Source of the DNA: Actinostola sp. cb2023
Taxonomy: Eukaryota > Cnidaria > Anthozoa > Actiniaria > Actinostolidae
Length of the DNA stretch: 64,000 bases
Direction: 5' to 3'
Assembly: GCA_033675265.1 (NCBI GenBank)
Contig: JAUJYZ010001260.1
Coordinates: 789,501-853,500 of the forward strand
In this document: positions 1 to 12,500 of the stretch, in pieces
How positions within the stretch are numbered: position 1 is the first letter of the stretch
How the letters are laid out: each line of letters opens with the position of its first letter
Program-made: the position numbers and the translations under genes
Notes under the pieces: generated by a model
The model's database searches: none
Seen by the model: the letters and a program-made list of their open reading frames with translations, nothing else
Told to the model about the DNA's origin: nothing

Positions 1-1
1 T

Positions 2-3000
2 CCCAAAAGAGAAAAATTTCATCCAACCTTTCCGAAACTATTACGAGGATCTAAAAATGTTGTTTACAAGGAAAGTTATTGCGGACTACACGGTTCATTA
101 TCAAATAATAAAGAGAAGGACACTTGTAGACACATCACTGGAAGAAAACAATGCCAAAGTGCGTCGATGTGCAGTTGGAATGCAATAGATCCTTGTACCG
201 GAACAATAATTAAAGGCTGCGTTAGTCTTAGGACTGCAACGCAAATTTTAATTCAAGAAAATAACACCATTGTCTCGCCTATCTCTGGGAAAGTCTACAT
301 TGGCAAAGACTTTGCCAAGATTTCAGGATGGCCAAACTCAAAATGGGAGCACTATGTTGTAACTATCTCACTCATAAGACCAAAGAATGTCACCAGCGCC
401 CAAGCAGGAAACATCTTGGGGTTGGCAGCTTTGAAATGGACCCCTATATTACCAAACTACATTGAAGTAGCTTTAACTTACAAAGGTGCTCCTAAGAACT
501 CCGAGGACTATCTTCTTCCATGTGCTCCTGGTTGCTCACAACTCTTTGATCTTCATAATGGAATATGTGATGCTCGCTGCAACGTATCTGCGTGCAATTT
601 CGATAATGGAGACTGTGTGATCCAATCACTCTTTCGTCAAAACCTGCCTAATGAGTTGCGAGACAATGATGTTATTACAGATAAAAGCTGGTTCGTACTT
701 TACAAACTCCATAAAATGACAAAGGATACCATTAATATTACAAGAGGACCTATGAGTATTTTTGCTTTAGCAGGAACCATAGTTTCAGACCTCAGAGAAA
801 CTGCATCAATATCACCTGGTTTGCTTTACGGTACAAGTCACTGTAAGGACATCCTGGTAAAAATGTTCAATCAACTCCAAGAGCAGAATGTGGCACACGA
901 CCAGCTTATAGTAGCGGTGGCGAGAAAGCTTCTTGGTTTTGGAACCCTTGAAATATCCCCTTATTTATCACTGACAACTGAAGTGCAATCATTTGACATC
1001 TCCATTGAATCACTATTGAATTCCAGTGCGTTCCAAAGAGCTTTGCAGTTTCTTCAAGAGTTGAGATTGTTGACCTATCTCAAGGTAACTTCAACTACGC
1101 ATTCCACGGCATATTTTCATATTGAAATTCAACAACGCGAAGAACTATCGACGTGTCCACAATATCAATACAGACAAGACACAATATCTCTGTTGTGTCA
1201 TGCAATACACTCTTGTTTTGGTCATGGTGTATGTAATACTCGTGGAGATTGCGTGTGTGATGCAGATTACCAAGGTATCGACTGTAAAACGAGTATCTGT
1301 CTCAACAACTGTTCAACCCATGGTTCATGTATTAATGGTGTATGTGTCTGTGAGCATGGATGGGAAGGCAAGGACTGTTCGAAAATCAAGCTGTGTACGC
1401 CTTCGTGTTTAGAGATCTGGATCGGTGATGGCGTCTGTGATCCTAACTGTAACATCTCCCGTTGTAGTTACGATGGTAATGACTGTTTTAACGTGTGCAC
1501 ATGCCATAGATCCTGGCTTGGTGATGGGATGTGCGACCATTCTTGCAATACAGCCGTATGTGGCTATGACGAAGGAGATTGTGTTCAACAGAAAGAATGT
1601 AGTCCCGGATGCAAACCCTTCATGACTGGCGACGGATTTTGTGATCGTGAATGCAACGTCAAGAGTTGCTCTTTTGATGATGGAGACTGTGAGTTATATG
1701 GAACTTGCAATTGTGATTTCGCTCTGCAAGGCAACGGCGTTTGTGATGAAGACTGCAATAACATGGAGTGCATGTATGATTTTGGAGATTGTGTTACAGA
1801 CCAGCATGTTGACAGTTCGTGCTTTAAAGACTGTTTGCCTTCTATGATTGGTAACGGTTATTGTGATTTAGCGTGTAACCTTTCGAGTTGTAACTTTGAT
1901 GGGAAGGATTGTATAGAAAACTTGAGCAATGATATCAAAAGCTCTTGCAGCCCTGGTTGTGTTGCCTCATTCTTAAATGATGGACATTGCGACTCCATAT
2001 GCAATGTAAGATCGTGCAACTTTGATGGAGGAGATTGTCCAAAACCTGTTTCAGAAATGTGCAACACAGGCTGTACGATGAATATGACTGGTGATGGGAA
2101 ATGCCAAAAAGAATGCTTCGTGCCACAGTGTTCTTATGATGGAACAGACTGCCAGTGTGCACCAGGGTGCCCATACACCTCCATAGGAAATGGAATCTGT
2201 GAATCGCAATGCTTGACAGAATCTTGTTTCTATGACAAAAACGACTGCACTTGCTCCTCGAAACATTGCCCAGAAAGAATCATTGGAGATGGGGTGTGCA
2301 ATGAGCAATGTAATAATGCTATATGCAATTATGACGGGGGTGATTGCCATTGTGCTCTCGGTTGTCCTGTGACTTCCATTAACGATGGTTGGTGTGATAA
2401 AGAATGTGATGTAAGGCAATGTAACTTCGATGGCCTCGACTGTGGAGGATGTAAAACTGAAACGCATTTGGACATATGTGATGCAAATGCTGAATGCACC
2501 ACTGTTGCCAATGGTTCGTTTCCTCTCCTGAGATGTCGTTGCAAAGCTGGTTACTATGGGAATGGATTCGAATGCATAGAAAAAGGGAATTGTTTTGAGA
2601 AAAGAGGCCTCTGTTCACAAAACGCTCAATGTGTCAACATCAACGGGACTTCGGAATGCTCCTGCAACAAAGGGTTTACAGGAAATGGTTTGTACTGTGA
2701 AAACATTGATGAATGTGCCACCAATCAACACAATTGTAGTGTAAACGCTCTATGTACGGACAGTAACGGAGGTTACTCTTGTGCATGTCTGGCGGGGTAC
2801 TCGGGCAATGGATTTATCTGCTTCGATATTAATGAGTGCAATGATACTTCACATACTCACAAGTGTTGTGCCAATGAAAAGTGCATAAATACAAACGGCA
2901 GTTACAATTGTGAATGCAACAACGGATGGAGAAATGCTAACACACAAGGGGATGCGTCAAGGTGCAAAATGTCAGCAAGTATTTCCTTCAATGATGACTG

Positions 3001-6000
3001 TGTGGACGTGGATGAATGCCTTGAAGAAAAAGACAACTGTTCAAGGGTGAATGGAAATCGAAATGCAAAATGTGGAACACTCTCGGTGGTTTTTACTGTT
3101 CGTGTGATGCTGGATGGGCAGGTGATGGATGGTTTTGTACTGATGATGATGAATGTGACCTCGTCGATACTTGTCAAGCAAATCAACTCTGTAGAAACAC
3201 GCTCGGTAGCTACACATGTGTATGTAAGGATGGATGGGTTTTCAATGAAACAGGAACAGAAACGTGTGATGATATCAATGAATGCGATCTTGGAACCGAC
3301 AAATGCAGTGAATATGCATCGTGCGTTAATACCAATGGAAGTTATACATGTGCTTGTCGTGAAGGTTTTGAGGACGTTGGTAGAGTATGCACAAATTACA
3401 ACTGCAAATACCTTTCGTCTTTCCAGAATTCAACTTTCTATAATCTTACTGTGGAGTACCAAAGTGCTAATACAGAGGAATTCTGCTCGTGTGTTGGTCA
3501 ATACAATAACACAGGGCGGCAGTGCATCGACGTCGATGAGTGCAAGTGGGAAATGCACGACTGTCCAGTTAGTACTCCTGTATGTATAAATACATTAGGA
3601 AGCTACGAATGTCAATGTGATTCAGTAGACAACAGCACCTGCCAGGAGTTCAACCCTTGTGAAACTAGTAACACTACATGTCATCAAAACAAGACATGTG
3701 TAGCCTCGGGTGTTGATCAGTACTGTGTATGTCCAGTTGGATACTCTGAAGATCCTTCCGGCCCTGGGTGCGTCGATAGAGACGAGTGCCTTGATCCAGA
3801 GGCCTTCAAATGCCCTGATAATGCTCTCTGTATTAATACCATTGGTTCCTATGACTGTAAATGCCATGAAGGATTTTTCGAGAGTGGAGGAAGCTGCTTT
3901 GAAATCAATGAATGTGATGGCACTTTAATGGACCAAGTGTCAGGTCGGCTACAGGAGTGTAAACCCGGGATATGCTCGTCAGTCCACACATGTCTGTATC
4001 ACCAGAGCTCAGGCAATAACACATCGTTAAACACAAGTCTCGTTTGCTCATGCGATCAACAACTTTCCAGGGAACTTTCGTGTATCGAGTCCTACTTAAA
4101 GGTCGAGACAGACGATTCAAACAAAACCACCACGGTGTTATCTTTTCCTTGGCACACGATGTTCAACACAACTAACTCCAGTAGCCTCGTACCATCGGTG
4201 TTCAAACACAACTGTTCTGAACCTGGCTCTTCGTGTTTCAACATCCCTGGTTCATACAAGTGCATATGTAATCCTGGCTTTTATAGCGACGAAAACGAGA
4301 GGAACTGTTACGATGAAGATGAATGTGTTCGAAACGATATATGCCATGCCAATGCCTCCTGCACCAATACCATTGGTTCATATGTCTGCACGTGTAATGG
4401 AGGATTTACAGGTGACGGCGCGAAGAACTGCAGTGATGTAAATGAGTGCGAACTTGGGAAATTCAGCTGTCATGTTAATGCAACGTGCGTCAACGTAGTA
4501 GGAGGGTACACCTGTCAGTGCAACCAGGGTTACTATGGGAACGGATCGTTTTGTGATGACGTAGATGAATGTTCGGATAACACCCTGAATAACTGTCATA
4601 TAAAAGCAGTATGTAGTAATTACATTGGTGGTTATAGCTGCAAGTGCACTGCTGGCTTTAAAGGAGATGGCATTAAATGTACTGACATCAATGAATGCCT
4701 TAATGGAAGTCAAATATGCAGTAAGCAGGCTACGTGCTATAACGTCCCTGGGACATATATCTGTAAGTGTAACCATGGGTGGACTGGAGATGGATACAAC
4801 TGTACCAATATCGATGAATGTCAGCTTGGAACACATTCCTGTGTGGAGAATTCATACTGTACGGATTACGACGGAGGCTACGTCTGCAATTGTAAGAAAG
4901 GATGGGTTAGACAGTGGTTTGAACCTTACGGAAGATGTTCGGGTTGTGATTCCACACAAATGTGCTCTGGACATGGACAATGCCTTCGGGATGGATCATG
5001 TGACTGTCTTGCATATTATGGAGGTCATGACTGCTCTGTCTGCAAGTCGGAAGTACGATGCAGTGGTCGTGGGAAGTGTGACTTTAATGGGACTTGTTAT
5101 TGTGATTATGGATGGACCCATCGGCCAGGAGACTGTAGTGTGTGTAACTCACACCAGCTCTGCAGTGGTCTTGGTCAGTGTAACTATGATTTGGCAACAT
5201 ACTCAAACAATGCGTGTTTCTGCAAGGAAGGCTATACTGGAAAGAATTGCAGTACAGGTGAGAGCTCTAACTCGTTTTATCGATTCAAGGGTTTTTCTGA
5301 GATTCCAACTTTAAACATATTGTTAATTTTCCATTGTGTTTTAGTTTGTCCATTAATTGATGGTAAGGTTTGCGGCGTCCATGGTGATTGCTCTAAAGAC
5401 CATTCCAGCCCTTATCCCTGTGACTGTCATACAGGGTATCACTGGGATAATTCTACCTCATCCTGTGTAGATACAAATAAATGTAGCGACGGCTCACACG
5501 ACTGTGTGGCACCCGCCATTTGTGTGAATGCTGAGGGATCATACAGGTGCAAATGCCCTTCGTTGATTGGTTGGTCTTTTGATGGTAAACGTTGCACTGA
5601 TACCGATGAGTGCCAGTACAGCGGTGTATGTGATCTTCACGCTACGTGTCAGAACTATCCTGGAGGATACAGGTTTGGATTCCGCTCGCAATTATGCTCA
5701 TGGCTTTACTACCTAAACACTAACTTGCACACTCTTTTAAACTTCAGATGCAACTGTACTTTAGGGTGGCGTGGAAAAGGTGACTATCCTGTTTGCAAGG
5801 ACGTCGATGAGTGTAGCGAGATGTCACACAGATGCCCTTCGACTGCTGCATGTTTTAACACACAAGGAAGTTACAACTGTATTTGCAACAAGGGTTTCGA
5901 AAAACTCTCCAAGTTTGAGTGTGTCGACATCGACGAGTGCGCGCGCGGAATCCACGCATGTGATCCTCATTCCACGTGTATGAACACCGTTGGTAGTTGG

Positions 6001-6731
6001 AATTGTACGTGTAACAATGGATGGTACCCTGATCCTGGCTCTAACCCACGCACCCCAAGCTGCAAGGATGTTGATGAGTGTACAGACATGACCAATGACA
6101 CGTGTCCATCTGTGTCGTCGTGTAGGAACACTATTGGTTCATATCGCTGTGATTGTTTTAAAGGATGGTCGAACCAAGGGCCACATAATTGTAGTGATGT
6201 CAATGAGTGTTTTAGCAATCCATGTACAGCCAATTCTCAGTAAGCATCATTTGAATCTGGAAATTTAAAAACTATGTTTGCTATTGTTCTACCAGAGCGA
6301 TCACAATATCTGAAAATAGGAAAAATCATTTGTCCGAAACTAAACTAGCGCATGCTCTCCACACCTTGGAAAGTCTTTGGAAATGTCCAGAACCAATTTC
6401 CAATGAATTTCGGCCAAGTTTGAAGAGCTCGCGTTTCCCCCCAGTGATTTTCAGGGGGCGAACTGTGCGCTCCATTCTCTCCCTTCCTCCATCGATGCCC
6501 TGTATACGAATGGTGTATTTAGAGAATGCATAGCAATACTTAAACTCTCTATTTTACAGATGTCACAATACACAAGGTTCCTATAAATGCTACTGCAACA
6601 AAGGCTACCATCCTTCTCCACCATCATCTGCCTCAAAATGCACTGATATCGATGAATGTGCACGAGGTATCCATTCGTGTCCATCGAATTCTCGCTGTGT
6701 AAACTTACCAGGAAGCTACAGGTGCGACTAA
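2..6731 (+). CDS. LNR- and EGF-repeat extracellular protein (3' part; frameshifted)
   Basis: The reading frame is open from the first bases, so the 5' end lies outside the window. Visible in order: a cysteine-containing segment; one Lin-12/Notch repeat (LNR, about 520-615); a roughly 500-nt cysteine-poor region; two EGF modules (about 1190-1380); ten LNRs (about 1390-2440) with the GDGxCDxxCNxxxCxxDxGDC-like spacing; then about 26 EGF modules, most of the calcium-binding D-x-D/N-E-C type. Proposed coding blocks are 2-5257, 5345-5672, 5748-6239 and 6560-6731. Such modules act outside the cell, binding calcium and protein partners. No membrane segment is visible, and there is no NOD domain, so it is not Notch. 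Oddities: the frame shifts by one base near 3055-3070 inside an EGF module, and TAA at 6729 interrupts an EGF whose remainder and a phase-1 donor (6763) are still readable. It is therefore either a recent pseudogene or a gene with sequence errors. Exact family not recognised. Confidence 0.75.
5258..5344 (+). other. Short in-frame intron (87 nt)
   Basis: GTGAGA donor and TTTTAG acceptor flank a segment that lacks cysteines in EGF spacing and encodes a hydrophobic run if retained. Removal joins two EGF-like segments in phase 1, the usual phase for EGF exons. The length is a multiple of three without a stop, so an ORF scan reads through it. Confidence 0.75.
5673..5747 (+). other. Short in-frame intron (75 nt)
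   Basis: GTTTGG donor and CTTCAG acceptor. Removing it restores the Y-R-C-N-C core of an EGF module that is otherwise interrupted. It is also a multiple of three with no stop. Confidence 0.75.
6240..6559 (+). other. Intron of the LNR/EGF gene (320 nt)
   Basis: GTAAGC donor after the codons for N-S and acceptor TTTTACAG. Joining the flanks completes an EGF module (NSQ then CHNTQGSYKC). The exon that follows contains the in-frame TAA at 6729-6731. Confidence 0.7.
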
Positions 6732-6816
6732 ATACGCTGTTACTATGGAAACGATTGCCCAGGTAAAGCTTTGGTTTCATAAGAATCATAATTTATATCG
6801 CTTCATAAATTCTCCA

Positions 6817-7021
6817 GTATGAACACAGGCAGCCCAGTATTCATACTGCATTTGTTCGGGCGGTCTTACGGGACGCGCACATGGAGTCCATTATAATACG
6901 TATTACGCGCGATCTATCTGCCACAGGAAACCCATCAAAAAAGACGCGCGCATACAAATATATTTTTATTTTTTATAAGTAGCCTCAGAAATGGTTGGGC
7001 TGCCTTTAGTATGAACAGAAC
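6817..7021. repeat. MITE-like element with terminal inverted repeats
   Basis: The ends carry related inverted sequences: CCAGTATGAACACAGGCAGC at the left and the imperfect reverse complement of it (GGCTGCCTTTAGTATGAACAG) at the right. No coding capacity. Probably a small non-autonomous DNA transposon. Confidence 0.5.
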
Positions 7022-7429
7022 AGCGCAATATGTACATTTGTGTTATCTCGAAAGTGTGCAACTCACGCCTTCTGCAAATGTCTTGTGCTCAACCCGATCA
7101 AAAACCCGCCCTGATCGATTTCGAGCCTATCAGACAATCAAGCATATGATCCTCTAAAAAACAATACTTAGTTTAACCTTACCAGTGGAGAAATCCCCCT
7201 AAGCCCTCCCCACTGAGGAGAATAACGTCATGATATTATGTATTGGTAGGTTGAAGTTGTTTTCTTTTGTAGGACACTGTACCAACATAGCTGGACGGCT
7301 GCCAAGATATATGGAGATCCGGCTTAGGGATTTTTAGTTCTCAAAATTCGATGCAAGTTCAGTAGCCTCGACCATGATTCGATCAATCGTAGCTCAGTAA
7401 ATCTGAATTTATAACATAGCATTGATATA

Positions 7430-7560
7430 ACTCGCGCTCTGATTGGCTAATTAGCGTGCGCGAGCGTGCAGTAACTATGTTTTATTATATAGTCAAGTCA
7501 ATCCGCGCGCTCTGATTGGCTGAAAACTGTGCTTTATCAGAGAATGGAGCACGGTTTGAT
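7430..7560. repeat. Dispersed GCGCTCTGATTGGCT-containing repeat ends
   Basis: The phrase GCGCTCTGATTGGCT occurs at about 7435 and again at about 7508. The reverse form CCAATCAGAGC or a close variant occurs at about 22400, 50945 and 58220. This looks like the end of a family of transposable elements. Full element limits are not resolved. Confidence 0.45.
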
Positions 7561-7732
7561 GACGCTATTTTTCAAAAAGACCAAAATACTGAAGAAAACA
7601 AACCCAGCGCGCGCTCGATGGCGTAACTGGCGTCAGTAGCGCGCGCACTTCACTCGCTAAAATTGTATTCAAAAACACAACAGAATCCTCAAATGTCTTG
7701 CCATAAATTCATAGTTTCTATATAATAAAGCA

Positions 7733-7920
7733 AATAGAACAGCTTCATCTGTGCTCCGTTCAGTTATAAAGCACTTAGGAAGTAACGATAGCACTCGAGA
7801 AGTGAGGAGAAACACTCGCCTACGGCTTGTGTTTCTCCCTACACTTCTCTCGTGCTATCGTCACTTCCTGCGTGCTTTATAACTGAACGGAGCACAGATG
7901 AAGCTGTTCTATTTGTTAAA
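7733..7920. repeat. Long hairpin MITE
   Basis: Near-perfect inverted arms: AATAGAACAGCTTCATCTGT at the left and its reverse complement at the right, each arm over 60 bp, with nested inverted sequence toward the centre. No ORF. Confidence 0.75.
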
Positions 7921-7921
7921 T

Positions 7922-8052
7922 AAAAGAAATGGTCAACGCTACAGCTGTGCGTTCATCGAGTTATGGATGCACGCGGGAGGCTGCTAAGCACGAGAGAAGC
8001 GTAAGAGTCGCACGAGGCGTATGACGCACGCTGAGCGTTGACCATTCCTTCA
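7922..8052. repeat. Hairpin MITE, AAATGGTCAACGCT family, copy 1
   Basis: Starts with GAAATGGTCAACGCTACAGC and ends with the inverted GAGCGTTGACCATTCC. The interior shares the phrase CGAGTTATGGATGCACGCGG with copies near 57940 and, as a variant, near 22170 and 32995. Confidence 0.7.
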
Positions 8053-8944
8053 TAAGACTAGTCTCATATTTTCGGTAAAGGCTTGTTTCCATAACCCAAA
8101 CCGCCCTTGGCCGACCAAACAATAGAACGAATCTACTGTGTTCCTGCATCGTTCTATTGTTTTATATTTAATGAGGTCCTTTTGAGACATCCCATTTATC
8201 CGCCACCCATATTTTCAGTCAGGCACGGATACATAAAAAGTGAATCAAATTATTTTAGGAATTTTAAAAGACGTAAGGAATTATTAGGGTTTAAAACACG
8301 CAATGATAAAATTTAAGCAACTGGAAAAATAGTGCGGGTGAACCAATAGACTGGAATGACAAGAAAATCAAGCTAGTGCCTTGGAATTTACTGTTTCACG
8401 GCGTCAGTCAATCAAAATATATTTAACATAGATAAGACAGATAGATATTAAAATAACCATTACAACAAAATATGCATTCTTTGTAATTTTATTTGGTTAA
8501 TCTTCAGAATACCACACAACTTACTATATGAGGTATGTGTTCTCAAAAGGAGTCTTGTTCGTTGTCGCGTTCAAAGCAACAAACATCAAGCCAAGACCGT
8601 AGTGAATGCTGGTTTTGTGTTGGCAAATTATTCAAATCAGACCTATTTTCTATGGAACGAAGTGTGATATGCAAACCTCCCACTCATACGAAAACGACTC
8701 TATACAGTAAACTATTGCAATGTTTCCATCCATTGTAGTAATGGGCAATCTACATGTAGAAATAACTAAATGAAATAAATAAAACGATAAGTAATGTAAA
8801 CAATTATATCCGATGCACATGTAGATCGATATCTGCTTTTTTATATCTTTTTTTTTACAAAAAAGAATAAATATGTAAACAATTCCAAAAAAGAAAACAA
8901 ACAATAACAAAACAATTAATAAAAAAAGAAGAAATAATGAAAAA
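8053..8944. other. Gene-free spacer
   Basis: I see no gene here. About 8665-8765 is a copy of a dispersed sequence also found at about 10668-10757 (CACTCATACGAAAA followed by a shared tail). The rest is AT-rich unique-looking sequence. Confidence 0.5.
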
Positions 8945-9135
8945 AAAAAACATGTCACAGCTAGGGCTCGAACTCTAGATCCCCAGGTTCAAAATAGATG
9001 AATGCCGGTAATTTATCCAAAAAAGACCCATACTCCCAGACATTATCAGCTTAGTAGTCAAAGAGGGAGGGGACAGTCGGATCCTAGGCCCACTAAATAA
9101 CTGCCCCGCACCACTAGGCTATCGTGCACGGTTAT
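8945..9135 (-). repeat. tRNA-derived SINE-like sequence
   Basis: On the minus strand an A-box-like GATAGCCTAGTGGTGCGGGG (about 9125-9105) is followed by a B-box-like GAGTTCGAGCCC (about 8975-8965) and then an oligo-T run. The two boxes are about 130 nt apart, too far for a tRNA gene, so an insertion or a rearranged SINE is likely. Confidence 0.4.
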
Positions 9136-9335
9136 TGATTTTATCTCTGGGATCACTTGCGGTCCTCTCTGGGTTCATTTGCGGGCCTGGGTTCATTTGC
9201 GGGCCTGGGTTCATTTGCGATCCAGTCTTGGGATCATTTGCGGGCCTGGGATCATTTGGGATCCAGTCTTGGGATCATTTGCGGGCCTGGGTTCATTTGC
9301 GGGCCTGGGTTCATTTGCGGTCCCGTACAGACACC
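9135..9335. repeat. Short tandem repeat (about 21 bp, GGGCCTGGGTTCATTTGC)
   Basis: Variants of GGGCCTGGGTTCATTTGC and GGGATCATTTGCGGGCCTGG repeat about nine times. Several frames stay open by chance; I do not consider these coding. Confidence 0.8.
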
Positions 9336-9476
9336 TATCTACCCCACCCATTAAAATATCCCTATAAATAATATAGATAATATGTACGAAATATAACGAT
9401 ATACAACAACTCTTTTTCACGAGTTTCCCGAATGTTTGCCGAACTTGTTACGGACTTTTACGAGAGATAACTGTGC

Positions 9477-9583
9477 GCATGGTGCGCATGCGCGATATCT
9501 AATATTTCGAAAACATGGCGGCAAAGTGAACACTCAAACGACGTTGTGATTGTTGTGGATAATTTACTGAAAACTCACTCTTC
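9477..9583 (+). promoter_or_regulatory. Probable WDR90 promoter / 5'UTR with NRF1- and YY1-like motifs
   Basis: GTGCGCATGCGCGA (9482-9495) matches the NRF1 consensus and AAACATGGCGGC (about 9511-9522) matches YY1, both typical of TATA-less housekeeping promoters. They lie 60-100 bp upstream of the proposed WDR90 start codon. The assignment is by motif only. Confidence 0.5.
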
Positions 9584-12500
9584 ATGTCGTCGAAACGTAA
9601 GTAATTATGCTCATAATAAACGAGAAATTATCTCAACTTCCTAAGTCTCAAAAAATTTCGTGTACCAAATACTCAAATAGATAAAGACGATAAACAAACT
9701 GTAGCTGTAAGCATTTGTGACATGACTGAGAAAGAAACGCAGTTTTCTTTGGTTTTCTTTCGTATTTTGAATTGTACATGTACAGAATCTAGACACGCTC
9801 CTACACGTGAGCTATAGATACTTATACAGAGTTAAACAACAGCCATTTGGGTTGCCTATTAGTTACTTGTTTTTACCTTGTATTTGATAAACATTTTTAT
9901 AAGCTTATTTGTAATTCTGTTTTAGTGTGGCAACATCCATATGTCAATGTCTTGAAACATTTTGGTATTGGCGAGTGGAAAAAATGCACCAAAGAGGGAG
10001 ATATCAGTCCATTGATGGTAAGAATGACTCAGTGTTCCTGTGTTCACGTTTTTTTTCTAATTTTCCAGTTTATCTATTTTCTATTTATTTGACTTCAAAA
10101 AGTTTTTATAAACATGAATTATATAATGTACATATAAGACTTACTTGATAGAATGCCTAATCCTACAGGACAAACAAGTGAAGGGAACAATATACAGAAT
10201 AAGTGGGTCAATACCAGCAGGCAATTATGTACAGTTTCCTCGCACAACGTCACAGACTCTTGGTCTTACTGGACGGTATCTATACCTCATGTTCAAGCCT
10301 ATACAAACCAAGTATTTTGTGGTCCATATCGATGTCGCTGCTAATGATGGCTCAGCTGTCAGGATATCATTCTCAAACCTGTTTAAAGAATTCAAATCCA
10401 CTTCAACGTGGTTACAGTTCCCTTTTGTTTCAAATCCTTCTCCAACTTCAGTTGAAGCTAAAACATCCTCTGAAATCCAGATTGCTAGTAAGTACATGTA
10501 CATGACTGTATGTTCTTAAGTACAGTAATTAAGTTGTACATGTAATGTCACATAGAGTCATTTTCGTAGGAGTGGGGAACCTACATGTATGGCACAGAGT
10601 TACGGTACACTTGCAAGCCGTCACGGTACGTACGGCATGAATCATGCCATAACTACATGTACTTCCCCCACTCATACGAAAATAACTCTATACAGTGAAC
10701 AATCACAATGTTTTCATCCATTGTAGCAATGGGCAATCTACATGTAGAAATAAATAGAACAAATAATGAAAACAATTATTTCTGATTATTATTATATTAT
10801 TATTATTATATTATTATTATGTAGATCTGGTTGGTACCACACCACAGACAAGTCGCTGGACCCTTCTAGTTCTTGATCTTCATTATATCCTCTCAGCGTA
10901 CCTTAATCTCTCCTTTGCCTACGTAAAGAATGCACGCTTATGTGCCAACATGTTCCTAAGGGGTCTTTTTACAAGTGACGTTGACTATCAGCCTGGATTG
11001 ACCTCCTCTGAGGCTCGAAAACTTGGTCTTATAGCTGAGGGTGTCACTCCTATGCCCAAAGAAATGGCATTTCCAATACCTAAGGGTTCTGACTGGCAAA
11101 CTCTGTATGATTATGTACGATTCCCACCTGACAAGAATAACACACGCCTCGGAATTATTACCAGTTTAAAAGGGAAGCGAATGCAATCTCATGAGAGTAG
11201 GAATAAATCAGCCAGAAAAAGTGAGAAGGATTCAAGTGATGTTGTGAAATCAAAGGGACATGCACATGTAAGTACAGTACAAACAACTGTCTCTATACAG
11301 ATACACCTCTCTAAGACAGACACCTCTCTAAGACAGACACCTCTAAGACAGACACCTCTCTAAGACAGACACCTCTCTAAGATGGACACCTCTCTAAGAC
11401 AGACACCTCTCTAAGATGGACACCTCTCTAAGATGGACACCTCTAAGACAGACACCTCTAAGACAGACACCTCTCTAAGACAGACACCTCTCTAAGACAG
11501 ACACCTCTCTAAGACAGACACCTCTTTAAGACAAGCACACCTCTCTAAGACAGACACCTCTCTAAGACAGACACTAAGACAGACACCTCTCTAAGACAGA
11601 CACCTCTCTAAGACAGACACCTCTCTAGAGACACCTCTCTGGACACCTCTCTAAGAAGACTAAGACACCTCTCTAAGACAAGACACCTCTCTAAGACAGA
11701 CACCTCTCTAAGACAGACACCTCTCTAAGACAGACACCTCTCTAAGATGACACCTCTCTCTAAGACAGACTAAGAGACACCTCTCTAAGACAGACACCTC
11801 TCTAAGAGACACTAAGACACCTCTCTAAGATGACAGACACCTCTCTAAGATGGACACCTCTCTAAGACAGACACCTCTCTAAGACAGACAGACACCTCTC
11901 TAAGACAAGACACCTCTCTAAGACAGACACCTCTCTAAGACAGACACCTCTCTAAGACAAGACAGACACCTCTCTAAGACAGACACCTCTCTAAGACAGA
12001 CACCTCTCTAAGACAGACAGACACCTCTCTAAGACAGACACCTCTCTAAGACAGACACCTCTCTAAGACAGACACCTCTCTAAGACAGACACCTCTCTAA
12101 GATGGACACCTCTCTAAGACAGACACCTCTTTAAGACAGACACCTCTCTAAGATGGACACCTCTAAGATGGACACCTCTCTAAGACAGACGCCTCTCTAA
12201 GACAGACACTTCTCTAAGACAGACACCTCTCTAAGACAGACACCTCTCTAAGAAGGACACCTCTAAGACAGACACCTCTAAGACAGACACCTCTCTAAGA
12301 TGGACACCTCTCTAAGATGGACACCTAAGACAGACATCTCTCTAAGACAGACACCTCTCTAAGCCAGACACCTCTCTAAGACAGACACCTCTGTCTGGTT
12401 GCTGCTGCCCTGTTTTGATATAAATCCTCTCGGATCTAAGGCAGACACCTCTGTCTTGTCCATGCTGCGCTGTCTTACGATAAATACCCTTTCTAAGCAG

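Noticed and set aside
1122..2618. Shorter open frames on both strands overlapping the LNR region
   Set aside because: Cysteine-rich codon bias keeps other frames open. Only the main frame has LNR/EGF spacing.
2..6731. Assignment of the LNR/EGF gene to Notch or fibrillin
   Set aside because: The module order is opposite to Notch, and there are no TB (8-cysteine) modules as in fibrillin.
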